NCBI GenBank assembly: GCA_027919835.1
Contig: JANVFP010000005.1
Location: forward strand, 1,240,001-1,304,000
DNA from: Lentinula raphanica
Taxonomy: Eukaryota; Basidiomycota; Agaricomycetes; Agaricales; Omphalotaceae
Reading direction: 5' to 3'
DNA length: 64,000 bases
Position 1 is the first letter of the stretch; each line of letters begins with the position of its first letter. The translations under genes and the position numbers were made by a program. A model generated the notes under the pieces. The model ran no database searches and had not been told where the DNA came from. It saw only the letters and a list, made by a program, of their open reading frames with translations. Positions 1 through 15,581 of the stretch are shown piece after piece.

Positions 1-701
1 TTGTCGATAGAGCCCATCTATCTATGATCTATACCGTGTATCATCTAATGTTCTAGAATATAGCTCCATAGACAACTTCGTCGGGCTGAGAACTTGACAC
101 AACTGTGCCTTTCTTTGCGCGCAATGCGCGTCTGGTAGTCAAATTTGACTGTCCTAGAAAGCGACTCAGTTTGTTTCAATGCCTTACTCACTTCTCGCCC
201 CGTCATTCTTATCTCTTCCTGGGCCATGAAGTGCAGCCTCGACGCTTACTTTGCTCATCCCATGAGCATAGTGAATAGCGTTTTTGCCAGAAATACGATT
301 CACGTCACCAGGTATCCCTACAAGGGTTATGAATATTAATTTGGTTTCTGCATTGCCGTGAAGATGCACTATCGGGTGAACAACGAGGTCCCGGGTGGTT
401 ATTAGTTTGCAAGGTGCAGGGCTCCAGCCGTACACGAAACCGGTTTCAGGAAGCAAGTGTCGAGCTTCGAAGCTGTACATGTGAGCACATCTATTGTGCT
501 TTGCGTACACTCATCACGGGTAGTGAGTACAATGCCTCCTTGCAGATGCTGTCACACAAGTTTCTCATTGTTCTCGGTGTGACTCTATCTCGTGCGGTCT
601 CGTGTTGTGACATCAATTCCTTGGAACTCCTAATCAACACACACCCAATTTTTTATCTCACTACCACCACAAGCTTCACTTTCTTTCTCTCCAAGTTCAC
701 C
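1..701. other. Upstream region of F-box-like copy A, no gene seen
   Basis: Short open frames exist on both strands, for example a 108-codon frame on the minus strand around 184-510. None shows a recognisable domain or convincing splice structure. The last ~100 bases before the ATG at 702 are rich in CA and CT and would fit a 5' leader. Confidence 0.5.
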
Positions 702-2394
702 ATGGGTACAGACGGTTTTCGCGTTTATCGCTACCAAGGCTACTTCTTCACTTGGTATACCACCAATAGTTCGTATGAAGACTGCCTTGGATTGACAGTG
801 GCGGGTGAAATCCCTCGCGACCCCGCCAGCTTCGAGGCCTTTGTGGCGTCCAAGAAAGCAGAGCTCCAGCAAATACTAGACTCTGAACTCATAAACGGGT
901 CCGATATCAAGCCCAAGCCTCCATTTTATGGTCATCACAATGAGGACTACGTGTGGTTTGAGAATTTCCAATTCCTCTTCAGACTTCGCAAAAAACCACC
1001 AGTTGATGGATGGTACAGATACGAGATCGACTTGGACAACTTCATCTTCTATTTCCAAGGAGAACCGATGTTTGATATCAGGAATATGCCTGACGAGGAT
1101 CAATTTCTGTCATATCTCTGTGAGTGGTATCTATTGAGTCTTGTGTTCGAGTTGATTCCTCAATTGTGTTATCTGTATAGCTGACAATACCCGAGCTTGT
1201 GATGTTGCGAAAGAACATCGCTTTAAAATTCCTTCTCCAGTCGCCGTCCAGTCTAGCATCCTGGATGCCTACAAAGGTTTTGGCACGCGTTGCACAGATT
1301 TGCATACTGTCCTCGGTGTCAATCCTCAACCGAACCGTCTGGAAAGTACTCGCATCCACATTATGGAAATGTTCATCCTGGCGTCGACGGCGGCGGTATT
1401 CATGAACAACACCTACGGAGTAGGAATCAATGCAATCTTTTCGAACCCCATTCCAAAGCAACTTATTCGCAGACTACATAGCACCTGCGATCTCTTCTCG
1501 TCTCCCCTCATCTTTCATAATTCTCCATACTTCTGGAACTGGCCGCTACATCGGAGAGTCCGGAAGGGTTACATTATCGTTGACTATGGCAGGCCAAGAA
1601 CATTCTCGTGGATAGATGAAGAATACTTCTGTGACCTCGTCGTTCAACGTCTCGATACCGAACACACATTGCAGGCCGCAATCGTCTCGTTGTCGGAACA
1701 AGTCACTGCCTCCTTCAAGGACAAGGAATGTATGAACAAGTCGATCATCTATGGCGCAATTTTATCTCTCTACGACATCTGCATTGTACGTCTTCGGGTT
1801 GTAGATCATGATGGCGAACGAGTTGTCCAAGTAGAAAGCCATACACCTACGCTCCAATTTCTCCCTCGAACTCGATTTCACAATATTTTCACACCTGGTA
1901 TAGAGGCGCTGTCGCGTCTCGGAAACCTGGTCTACAAGAATCACCTCCAAAGAAAGCTCATAGCTGAACGTGACGCCCAGCACGGGTCGGGAGGCAGGTT
2001 GTTGCCGACTGAAATATGCCTCCAAATTGCTCAGTATCTCCCATATTACACCATTACGGACCTTGCTCTCGTCTCACCGCAATGGGCTTATGTCGCCATA
2101 GAGATGCTTCAACACCCTTTCTTCTTGATGAAGTCTTCGTATTGGAGGCAGCCGCCTGATTGTTATCGGATCCTACCCCCGCTTCGTCAATATTCGCCCA
2201 CTGAGGAGTGGTTATTTACCCGATCTTTCCAAGCTCTTGATCATGATGGCCGCGAGGTAACAGTACATCTCACTCCAGATGTTAAAACCAAACTAGAACG
2301 ACGGGAGGACACTTATGACTTGGGTGACGGGTTTCGGCTCCAAGATGGCCATGATAAACCTTGTCAAATCAGGTTATACATTGGCGAGACATGA
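702..2394 (+). CDS. F-box-like family protein, copy A
   Basis: Two exons, 702-1119 and 1181-2394, encode 543 residues; the 61-base intron has a GTGAGTGG donor. The start at MGTDGFRVYRY is chosen because the paralogues at 26566-28297 and 28741-30428 begin at the same place. The N-terminal module (about residues 1-140) carries VYRYQGYFFTWY, EIPRDPASFEAYV, a KKAELQQILDSE stretch, and DLDNFIFYFQGEPMFDIRNMP. A middle module starts near GTRCTDLHTVLGV. Around residues 410-455, LLPTEICLQIAQYL followed by LALVSPQWA looks like an F-box (leucine/proline start, then the spaced LxxVSxxW). F-box proteins usually recruit Skp1 and serve as substrate adaptors of SCF ubiquitin ligases, but here the motif is near the C-terminus, so that role is inference. 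I do not recognise the N-terminal module. Two close paralogues and one pseudogene lie downstream. Confidence 0.8.
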
Positions 2395-2738
2395 ACGTCG
2401 GGCGTGGAATAAGTAATCCTCTAGTCTCTGGATAGTATAAACGTTTTTTTGTATATCATGCCACTACAGACAACTTCAATCTATGTACGGTTTATGTTGT
2501 GGTGTCAAAATTTGTTCGATGAGCATGATGTGCGTGAACTAAGTATGTAATCTCCCCAGTCTTGCAATCGGAAGTGGCTGAGGTGAAAAGAAATGAGTCA
2601 TCGGCAGGAATGTCACGTGCGAGCTAGACTGGTCTCGATTCGGACGAATGCATAATGGAGTTTCCAATTTCTTTTCCTCTGCTTTCGTTCTTTCGCCCAC
2701 ACAGAGAGTAGTTTCGCATTCTCTGGTTCTCATCTTGA

Positions 2739-6581
<3,843 letters not shown>

Positions 6582-7256
6582 ACTACATATGTACTCGTCA
6601 TACTGGTATTTTTTATTATGCTCACACGAGGTCGATGTATTATTTATATGTATGGGTGGATTTTCTGCGCCTCCGAAGCCTGTGTACGTTATAGCTTAAG
6701 TTAGTATTGTATTCACAAAAAAAACGCAAGTCGATAATTCATCCAATCAGTAGATGCAGAATATCAGGCGCTCAGCGCGCTAGATTCCCTTTGTAGTAGC
6801 TTCTTGGCAGTGGGCACTTTACTCCTCCCGAATTCCAAACCCACTTAACAGCGCAATACAGTTACGTGGGGATCCAAACCCGATAACAGGCACCTGAATC
6901 AATTCTCCAATCTAAAAATACGTCTCCGGTTTCGCCAATGAATGCACATATCATGACCAGAAAGCTGTTCCAAACCTTAAGCTTCCGTTTCCCGAAACTC
7001 TCTATGATCGTCTTAGGGAAGGAAGATCCAAGGAGATGGGACACAGATGTGACATGTTGGACAATTTGTGCATTCTTGGGAAGCGAAAGCAATCGCAATA
7101 CATGATAACTGTTTACAACAGGATGAATTACTACAAGGTAAACTCATTAGGGAACGTCTGCAGAGTTGTAAGATAGTTGTGTAAAAGGAGTGCGATATTT
7201 TTGAGCATGGATGTGCATGAAAAGAAAGTGAAGACTATAGCCGTTGAGTTACCTGA
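6582..7256. other. Tail-to-tail intergenic region, no gene seen
   Basis: This separates the convergent demethylase and C2H2 zinc-finger genes and should hold both 3' ends. A run of eight A at about 6717-6724 follows the demethylase stop. No conserved coding pattern is visible on either strand. Confidence 0.5.
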
Positions 7257-8393
7257 TTAACTATTGACCCATCGCGTGCTACCCTGGGCGACTGGACACC
7301 TATGGTTTCCCAGAGTCTTGCTCGTGGAGAAGAACCTCCCACACGCGTGGCAAGAGAACTCGCAAACTTTGCCATGTTTCGCGACTTCGTGTCGTAAACG
7401 ATCGTGCTGACGCGAAAAACGCTCTGAGCAGCCGAGCGTGCAAGGGAAGGAAACCTTAGGCTTCGGCCTGTGAGCTTCCGTGTGCACCTTCAGCGTGTAC
7501 TGGCTGGTGAATCTGCGAGAGCAGCCGGGTAAGAGGCAAGGGAATCGGCGTCGGTGGTCTAGCTGAGCAGACGACGAAGTTGAAGCAGAATCTGAGGGAG
7601 GAGAGGGAGTGCGTATCGGGGATCGTGGCGAGGCTCGGGTGAAGGAGTCGTCAGAGATTGGAGACGATGACTCGGTTGACCTCATGTTGTACTGCTGTTG
7701 ATGACAAGGGTTGGAGTCGAGAGCAGCTCCAAAATACATGTCAAAAACATTAGAGGTGTCATGAATGCTGCTAGTCGATGGAGCACTGTAATCCACTGGG
7801 AAAAGATCGATCAGTGGATATGACGCTAAGACGAATAGCTGAGCTTACAATCTGGTGTGGACGAGTTGGTAGGGGATGGAAGCCCAAAGGATTCCGAAAC
7901 GAAATCAGCTCCTGCGGGAGCAACGAAGTATTCCACGGGCCACGAGTAAACAGCTGGCTGAACCTCATCTGCGTCAACCATATAGGGGTGAATTTTGAGA
8001 TGGAGTGGTTTGCAAGAGACCCTACCTGATGGACTCGGGAACTGAGAATCGAAAGCGTGTGCATTTTCCACTGCATAATATTGCTCTACGAACACATGAG
8101 CATGGACGACGGAAGGGGGGGGACTGATTTAAGTCTTACCGTGTACTTTCGGAGTAGATTCATGAAGTGTTGGATAGTGCACGTTTGAGTACGACAAATG
8201 GAACTCGGACTCTGAGTTGTCCTGGTCGAAGATACTTGAATGATGATATCCATAATTGGATGAGATATCGCTGTGCATGTGGCCAGGCGACTCTAAGGAG
8301 GCTTTTAGATTGGTTCACAAAGAACGATGTAAAGATATGCAACATACCGAAATAAGAGTAGTCAAACTCTGAAGAGGAGAATGGAGAGGACAT
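7257..8393 (-). CDS. C2H2 zinc-finger protein, probable transcription factor
   Basis: Five exons can be joined in frame on the minus strand, from ATG at 8393 (MSSPFSSSEFDYSYF) to the stop at 7257, giving roughly 300 residues. The last exon starts at 7795 after a CCCAG acceptor. The first half is acidic and Tyr/Ser/Pro-rich, with segments such as SSIFDQDNSESEFHLSY and AVYSWPVEYF, which fits a transactivation region. A Ser/Pro linker then precedes three C-terminal zinc fingers: FPCLLPGCSRRF..H..H, FPCTLGCSERF..H..H, and FSCHACGRFF ending HRC (a C2HC variant). Nuclear DNA binding is inferred from the fingers. I cannot assign an orthologue, and its targets are unknown. The gene is convergent with the demethylase. 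Confidence 0.8.
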
Positions 8394-9773
8394 TGTTGTG
8401 ACGAAAGAAAGATGAATGTCTGTCCGTCAGAGTAGGTTACTTTAAACTCAAGGAGAAGAGCGCGCGAGCTTTGGCAGTTGGATCAGAGGCCTGAGCTATT
8501 TATTCAATCCGTAGAGTGGATCAGATTAATTATGGAAAGAAATCAGGGGTCATCCGACAGTCGACTGAAATTCGTCCGTACCTGGAAGGATTTCCCACGC
8601 CACACGAGGCCAGACCTCTTGACTTTCATTTGCCTCCGTTTTCATCTTCCTCCGTCATCCCAGGCTTCTCAATGATTGCCTCTCAATTCTCATACCTCTT
8701 TCAACGACTTCTACGGCTAACAATGCCCGTTATCTTCTGCCCGTCCATATTCAATGTATGTTTTTGCGCCCTCCGCGTCCTCCCGTTGAAAACAAATTAG
8801 GCTCTGTAGACGTATTGCACAGCTTTCTGATCATGATTGTCTTGCCAGGTTCATTCTGCCTGACAGCCTAATCGCGGATCGCCAAGCATCGTTCGCTGAA
8901 TTCCCCTCGCCGCGTTGCAGGTCTCGCGAAACGTGTTCAAGTTACATGTATAAGTAGTCCTTTGTTCTCTCTTTCTATACAGTGGCGTAAGTAGTTCAAA
9001 GAGCGATGTTCTCGCGCTCAATTCCCAGAAGAAAAAACGGAAAACAAAACTCCCCAAATGTTTTTCGCGGGTGCTGTCCTCCTGATCTAGATGAGTTGAG
9101 ATTTTCTGGCGTCAAATCGCCACGGCAAAACGCTCTGACCTGTCTCTTGTCTTATAAATGAACGCAGTCCAGATTATTTACAGCTGTCTATTCTAGCAGA
9201 TTCTAGCACATCGTCTGCAAGGATGCGAGCGATGCGAGCTATGTATTAGGGTCGCTCTCAACAGCCTAAATTACGATTTGTACATTACCCTGCTGTTAAT
9301 GCTTTACCTGTCTCAAACTTCAAACATTCATCCTTGTTAGCGTTTTATTCCTTCCCAACCTGCACGGAAACAAAAAACATAACGGGGCAGAATTATGGCC
9401 GGAAAATGAAGCCCCGGTCGACATAACCAGGGCGTATAAACCAGGGCTATCCTAGGTCTAGATTCGTGCCTTAGTTGACTGGGGGGAGGGAGGACATTAT
9501 TCATCTCCTTATTTGGAATTCATCGCCATGATCCCGACAAGTCGCATCGGTCCTGGTGCAGCCCGAACTCATCGTTCCACTAATTAGCTCAATGCTCTGT
9601 CGCTGTTCGAGTGTCAGCGAAACGGAGGCGGACTCGTGCTTTCGTCTTATTTGCGACAATATTGATCATGATGCATGACCAGTGTATTTTTCTAGTAGTT
9701 GAAAACACATATGACGCCCAAACCTAAAACCTAAAATCCATGATAACTGAAGTTAAATCACTGCTATAGCACA
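8394..9773. other. Long intergenic region (promoter of the C2H2 gene, 3' side of trp1)
   Basis: About 1.4 kb between two minus-strand genes. It contains CT-rich stretches and short local duplications (TTCTAGCAGATTCTAGCA near 9190; GATGCGAGCGATGCGAG near 9224). Open frames such as the one at 8478-8800 show no domain. The size suggests a regulated promoter for the zinc-finger gene, but no specific site can be supported. Confidence 0.4.
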
Positions 9774-12421
9774 TTAATCTGATTCGGGTACCCCATTAGC
9801 ACCTTGTTCTGTTTCCTCCTGAGAAAGAGATATCTCGGTACTAGTAGTACTCGATACACTCTTCACACCTCGAATAAATGCCCGAACCTTCTCTAAATCC
9901 TTCCCGGTCTTCTCTGCATTCTCCACACCACCGCTGACATCAACCGCCCATGGGCGTACTTGTGAGACGGCCTCCACGATATTAGCCGGTGTGAGTCCAC
10001 CAGCAAGAATGACGGGCAGAGGATATTTGGAAGCCATACTAGTGGAAGAAGAGATAGTACCATGTTTTGCTTTTGCGTACCCGTTCACTTCTCCATTTGT
10101 AACCGGGGTAGATTCTTCAGCGATGTTTCCATTACCTTCTGACGCCGTCGTTTCGACTGAACCTGTTATTGTGGGCGCTAAGCCGGAGGTCGAGTCGACG
10201 GTTGCATTTTTGTAGGCTGTATCGTCTGTGACGATTTCGCCTGCGTCGATGATGCGTTTGGCAAGCTTCCAGTCGAAGACTTTGCCTGTTCCACCGCTTA
10301 TGCCGCTTCCGTCCTCTCTTATTGAGTCGAGCAGGATAAAGTGGTGGTTTCCACCGCGTGTGATCCCGTCTATACCTGTCCCTTTTCCAACATGGAACGC
10401 ACGGATAACGGGGACGGGGATGTGTCGTGCCCATTCGGTAGGCTCTGAGCCGTGAAGCTGCACCAGATCCAAATGGCAATAGGAGATAGCGTGTAAGATA
10501 GTAGATAAAGAGGCGTCTTGGAAGACTCCAACAATAAGAGGTTTGGAGGTCGTGGAAGAGAGTCGATTCACTTGGGAGGTGAACCAGGGTACGTTGAGGG
10601 ACGAATCGTCAAGTGAATGTGAAGGTGACAGGGCAGGCTTCGAGGCGTGGACAGCTTCAGAGATAGCTTTACCAGTTTCCAAGTCGATGTATCGACTTGA
10701 CTTCTGGACAAACATCAATCCCAACATATCGGCTCCAGCCTCTGCGACAAACAAAGCCTCCTCCGTATTCCGTATGCCGCATATCTTGACCATAGGAGCT
10801 TCCGACCGCCACTGTTTTGAAACGGGTTCGGGTTCAGGTAACGATAGCAGCTTATGGATATAAGCGGCGGGGTCCTTCGCCCGCATCAAGCTCTCCCCGA
10901 CAAGAACAGCACTAATCCCTTCCGAGGCATACTTCTTCACGTCATCCGCGCTAACTATCCCACTCAACGCACATAAGAAGACGTCCTTTCCTTTCACCAT
11001 ATCACTCAGACGACTCGTGGTAGACATATCCACCTGGAAATCGTGCAAGTTCCGGTTGTTCACTCCAATCACTTTGGCAGGGAGGGTCAACGCGAGTTCC
11101 ATCTCCTTCGCATTGTTCACTTCCACGAGGGGCTCCATGCCTAGTTCCAAGCTATAAGAGTACAGATCGCGAAGCTGTGCTTCCGAAAGCATGCTCACGA
11201 TGAGCAGAATCGTATCCGCTCCCCAGATTCGTGATTCAAGGATCTGATACCGGCTAAGGATAAAGTCCTTTCGTAAGATAGCAGGTCTGTTCGGTAGATT
11301 GGCGACGCTCATACGAGCATGGAGCATGTCCTGCAAGGACCCTAAGAACCATTTCGGCTCGGTGAGGACAGAGATTGTATTCGCGCCAGCAAGTGCATAA
11401 GTCAATGCCTGGGAAGCGGGGGAAGTGGCGACAGAAATAGGGCCTTTGGAGGGTGATGCGCGTTTGATCTCGGCAAGCAGAGAAAGACGGTTTTCAGTGT
11501 CCTGTTTGAGCCGAGGAAGGAAAGGGACTAGAGGCGGCGCGACGTTTAATGAAAGGAGAGTCTGTAAATCGGCGACCGTCGTTCCTGGAGTTTTTTGTGC
11601 CTGCGCAACGTCGGCCAACCGTTGAGTGTAAATCTTGTTGAGTATAGAGGGGACTTTTGATTTAGCAGGAGGAACGCCCTTGTTGGTGGCAGGAAGGTCA
11701 ATGTGGAAAGGAGGAAGTGTTGAATCGTGAACCCGAGCTTCTGGGTTCTCCTCCCACAGACCACCTCTGAGAGCAAGGAAATTACGCAAAAGATCGTCTC
11801 CGCCCTCACTGAGAATGCTTTCAGGGTGATATTGCACAGATTCGAGGGTATATTTGCGGTGGCGTATGCCCATGATGACACCAGATTCTTCGGAAGCGGC
11901 TGTGACAACGAGATGGGAAGGCAGGGAGGTCAAAGCGGCGCTCAAGGAGTGGTACCGAATAGACTGAATTCCTTGTGAAACGCCTCTAAAGCAGCCTCGG
12001 TCATCGTGTCGTATACGACTGACTTTGCCGTGCATGATTTCCCCAGCATATCTACGAAGTGTCAGTTGGGAACAACACCAGAAATGATGATCACTTACGC
12101 GATGGTACCGCCATGTAGGTCTACCATGCATTCGAGACCCATACACACTCCTAGAACAGGGACTTTACCCTGAAAGTACTCGATGGCCGCATTAGATATT
12201 CCAGAATCCGTCTTTGGGTGCCCGGGTCCAGGAGATATGACCAGTGAATTGATGTTGAGTTCTGGAAACAGCGAAGGAGAGATAGCATCGTTCCTAATGA
12301 CTGTGACTTGAGCACCAAGAAGACACAGTTGTTGGTAGAGATTCCAGGTGAAGGAATCGAAATTGTCGATCATGAGCACATCGAGCTGGCCGGTGAGGAA
12401 GGGTGGAAGAGTGGTTGCCAT
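9774..12421 (-). CDS. trp1: Trifunctional tryptophan biosynthesis enzyme (GATase / IGP synthase / PRA isomerase)
   Basis: Two exons (12421-12099 and 12051-9774) join in frame at [12 protein letters not shown] and encode 866 residues. An upstream in-frame ATG would add [10 protein letters not shown], but MATTLPPF is the more likely start. Residues 1-~215 are the glutamine amidotransferase (anthranilate synthase component II): [30 protein letters not shown] with the nucleophilic Cys, and VQYHPES with the catalytic His. The IGP synthase follows at ~255-515 ([37 protein letters not shown]). The PRA isomerase follows at ~528-866 ([44 protein letters not shown]). The enzyme supplies glutamine ammonia to anthranilate synthase and performs two later tryptophan steps in the cytosol. 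The isomerase carries a ~70-residue low-complexity insertion around residues 715-785. A near-consensus Gcn4/CPC1-like site (TGACTCG, 12527-12521) lies about 100 bases upstream. Confidence 0.96.
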
Positions 12422-13490
12422 TGCGAGATGGAAAAATCGATGGCTTGCCAACCGAGCAGATGCAACCTTTTATTGTGCCCTCGGGCGAGCACTAAGCAGT
12501 GAATGATGAGATGAGAAGTTCGAGTCAATAAACTTTTTCCGCGTACGAGCTTGAATCAATTCATCTTAGGTCAGCAGTAAGTGACTGATCCCGCTGAAGC
12601 ATAGGTGTACATTGTATAGAGTATCAGTGCCAAAGAGAGATCGTTTCCTACTTTCAAAAATCGACCATATCTGTTTTGGCCAACCGAGATGCCGCGGCGC
12701 GCCCGCGGCCGCTTTCCCCGTCATCGACGCCAGTGAACAGACGAAAAGAACGTGTTGCTCATCTCACTCGGCCGCTATCGAACCGCTCTCATCGCAATAG
12801 AGATATAACTGGTATACAGACAGCATAGTGACAACTCTGTATAAGGTCAACCACAATCACTGATCACTGAAGCCCCCCCGGCCAACGTGGATCCTTGAAA
12901 CGAAGTTTTGTGCGTGTGTCTACGAGTGTTGAAACTTGAGTTCGGCACGAGCCTCATTGGGACATGCACACCGTCTTGATGCATCGATATACGCCAAGCT
13001 CATCATCGCCTCTAAACCGCAAACAGGCAATCATAACACGTTGGCCTACGTTGGCTCAGTATGTGGCCCCATTAGATTAATGCAGCCAATGGTACTCGAC
13101 CATAGGGCAGTCGCGCGATCATTCGCAGAGAAAAATTGTTCCTTCTTTCCTACTTACCTTATCGTTCAACGATCCGTAGATTTGAGCTTGTCCGGTTTTT
13201 CCCTTTCATCATGACGCAAATGTACTGGACGACGTACGTAGCCCAAGATTGGCATTGAAGAACCGGGTGAAGCAAGGTACAAATTGGAATGTGGATCTTC
13301 AGAGTCGGAATGAACCGTGTTGGAATTTGTTGAGCTTCAACATCATGGATGAAAAGAAAAGAAAGGAAGCGGCTGCCGTGCAGCCGAATTCGGATCAACA
13401 TGCCGGAGCTCTCACGCCATCTCAGTCCAAAGCCTCCTAATTTCTAAACCAAGCTGTTTTGAACGTTGACTTCTCTCTCTCTAAACAACC
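12422..13490. other. Divergent promoter region between trp1 and an F-box gene
   Basis: About 1.07 kb between two divergently transcribed genes. It holds a very GC-rich 22-base block at 12691-12712, with SacII, AscI and NotI recognition sequences overlapping, in otherwise ordinary DNA. No conserved coding pattern is visible. Confidence 0.45.
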
Positions 13491-15429
13491 ATGGAATGTC
13501 CCCAAGGCCTCCTTCGTCTACCTGATAATATTATCGCAGAAATACTCAAATACTCCTCATCATACGCAACTCTTTTCAACACAATCCTTGCATCCAAGGC
13601 CATTAACCGCGTCTTCCGAGCTCACCCACGTTCAATCCTACACGTTGTCAATTACACCGAAATTGGGCCTAGCTTCCCGTTATCACTGCGACGTCTTCGC
13701 TACAAGGCACCAGTCTTAGATCATGAAAACGCGAATAGTTTACTTGCTCAAGCGGTGTCCTCCGATGTAGTTTCTGACCCTCCGATGACGATGGAGGAAA
13801 GGAAGAAGATTAGGGAAATGGAGGACAAGGTCATGCAATTGGAGGATTTGTTCAGCTTCAGGTCAGTTGATCCTATCTCATTATTGTGCCTATCTGAACC
13901 TTGATACGCAGGTACCTCGACCGGAGATCTGTGACCAGCAAGTTCACTCCAGATGAATCGTGGCGTTTTCGCCGGGCTCTACATCGTATCACTCTCTACA
14001 CTCTTGAGTTCCCTCTTTCGAGGTACCCTTATGTTGAAGAAAAAGATCGTGGCACAATGAACGAGCTACACCAACAGGTTGCACAAGAAAAACAACGTCG
14101 AGTCACCTTTCTTTCCGGTCTCGGCGCGGAGGAAATGTTGGAGATTTCCGCTGTCTTATTCTTTTTGGAAGAACTCGGAATATATGTCTTTTCTCATACT
14201 AGCTTGTATCGTCATGGTACGTGTTCAGTAACAGCACCTTTGCCTGCCTCCCATGTCTTGCACTCAATTACAATCCAGGTCTTCGAGCACTCCTCGTTGC
14301 AGCTGGTCCTGAAGTAATGTTAGCCTGCCATTATACTATGAGCGACATACCGCTCTTGGAACGCATTCCAGATCTCGAAAGAATGGCTTCCTATCATCCC
14401 CTTCTAGAATGGTACATATGGGGTCCTCTACTGAAGATACTCCAAGACCGCGAGATTAAAGCAGATGCTGACTCCGATGACTTCCCCTGGAGTTTTATTT
14501 CCAATCGGATTACCGAAGCCAACGCGCATTGTATGTTCAGAAATCGGTATTCTCATTGCATCTGTCACCTTTTTGACCGATCGTTCACGCAGGTCATCGC
14601 TGCAAGGACCATCTGTTATTCGATGTGTGGACCCAGACAAGTGAGGATTTTGGTGTAACATATGTCTCCTTCGAAATTCTTGCTCACCTGCTCCCAGCGT
14701 GGACACCTCTCGCACTTCAGTATCGACGGGCAGGTCGCGCTGTTCGAGCATACTCTACCATAGACATGATTCTATCACTGAAAGAGCGTCTCAACCACAA
14801 CGGATTTGAGCACAGATACTTGCGCAAATTCATAGAAGAGTATCCAGGCGATGATTATCTGACAAAGATCTTGAACGACATATATGACTGCGGTCTGAAG
14901 CTAGAAGCGTACGCGAGTTGGACGAAAGACGACCTCCTGTGTGAAGACTGCTTCGATGAATTTTTGAGGGAACATTTGCACATCTGGCTGCGTTATCATA
15001 TTAATCTGTGTGGGTGCTTTGTCATGATATCCGCTCATGCTGAGTTTACTCACCCGTTGACGTCAGCCGAAGGTGGAAGCCTAGAAAACTCAAGGAAAGA
15101 CTGCGAGTAAATCTCCCCACTTCCTTCACTCAAACTTGCATCACTGATGAAATGACGGTCAGGTATGGATACCGCTGTGATTTTCAAGGGGAATATAATA
15201 CCAAACCCAAGAAACCGAGTCTGGATGATTTGATTCAAGAACATCAGAAGACATTCAACGTGAGCGCTTATTGAAACAATCTTCGGATTGTCTGAATCTT
15301 TCTTTCATTTTTTGTGGTGAACAACAGCATCTATGCGCGCCGACCAGACAGGATCCTCAGAACTCAAGACTTGCGATAGAAGAATATTGTTTGGCCAACG
15401 AACGAACGTTGAATGACCTTGAAATATGA
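13491..15429 (+). CDS. F-box-like protein (unrelated to the copy A-C family)
   Basis: Seven exons can be joined in frame from ATG at 13491 to TGA at 15427-15429. Junctions include 13861/13912, 14216/14279, ...ITEANAH-CHRCKDHLLFD, ...CDFQGEYNTKPKK and ...KTFN-HLCAPTRQD. The product is roughly 470-480 residues. The N-terminus CPQGLLRLPDNIIAEILKY followed by ILASKAINRVFR is a canonical-looking F-box, at the usual N-terminal position. The rest is a helical region of a kind common in agaric F-box-like hypothetical proteins. No repeats (WD40, LRR or Kelch) are evident, so the substrate-binding part is unknown. An SCF ubiquitin-ligase adaptor role is inferred from the F-box alone. The gene ends 152 bases from the convergent secreted-protein gene. 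Confidence 0.72.
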
Positions 15430-15581
15430 CTCAAAATCAAAGATCCACACAAGTATCATACTAATGCCTTTTAACATCGCTGTCAAACTTATATCTGTAT
15501 CATATCTCGTTCCGCTACCAATGTGTTCATTCAAGCTCGAAAAGGATGTTATACAAAGGTTACACTTTCCAGACTTCGCAT

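Noticed and set aside
184..510. 108-codon minus-strand frame in the left end.
   Set aside because: No domain, no splice context, no coding bias visible; overlaps the upstream region of copy A.
12938..12951. GAGTTCGGCACGAG resembles a classic cDNA-library adaptor (one mismatch).
   Set aside because: It lies in non-transcribed-looking genomic sequence with no cloning junction or poly-A nearby; one chance match in 64 kb is plausible.
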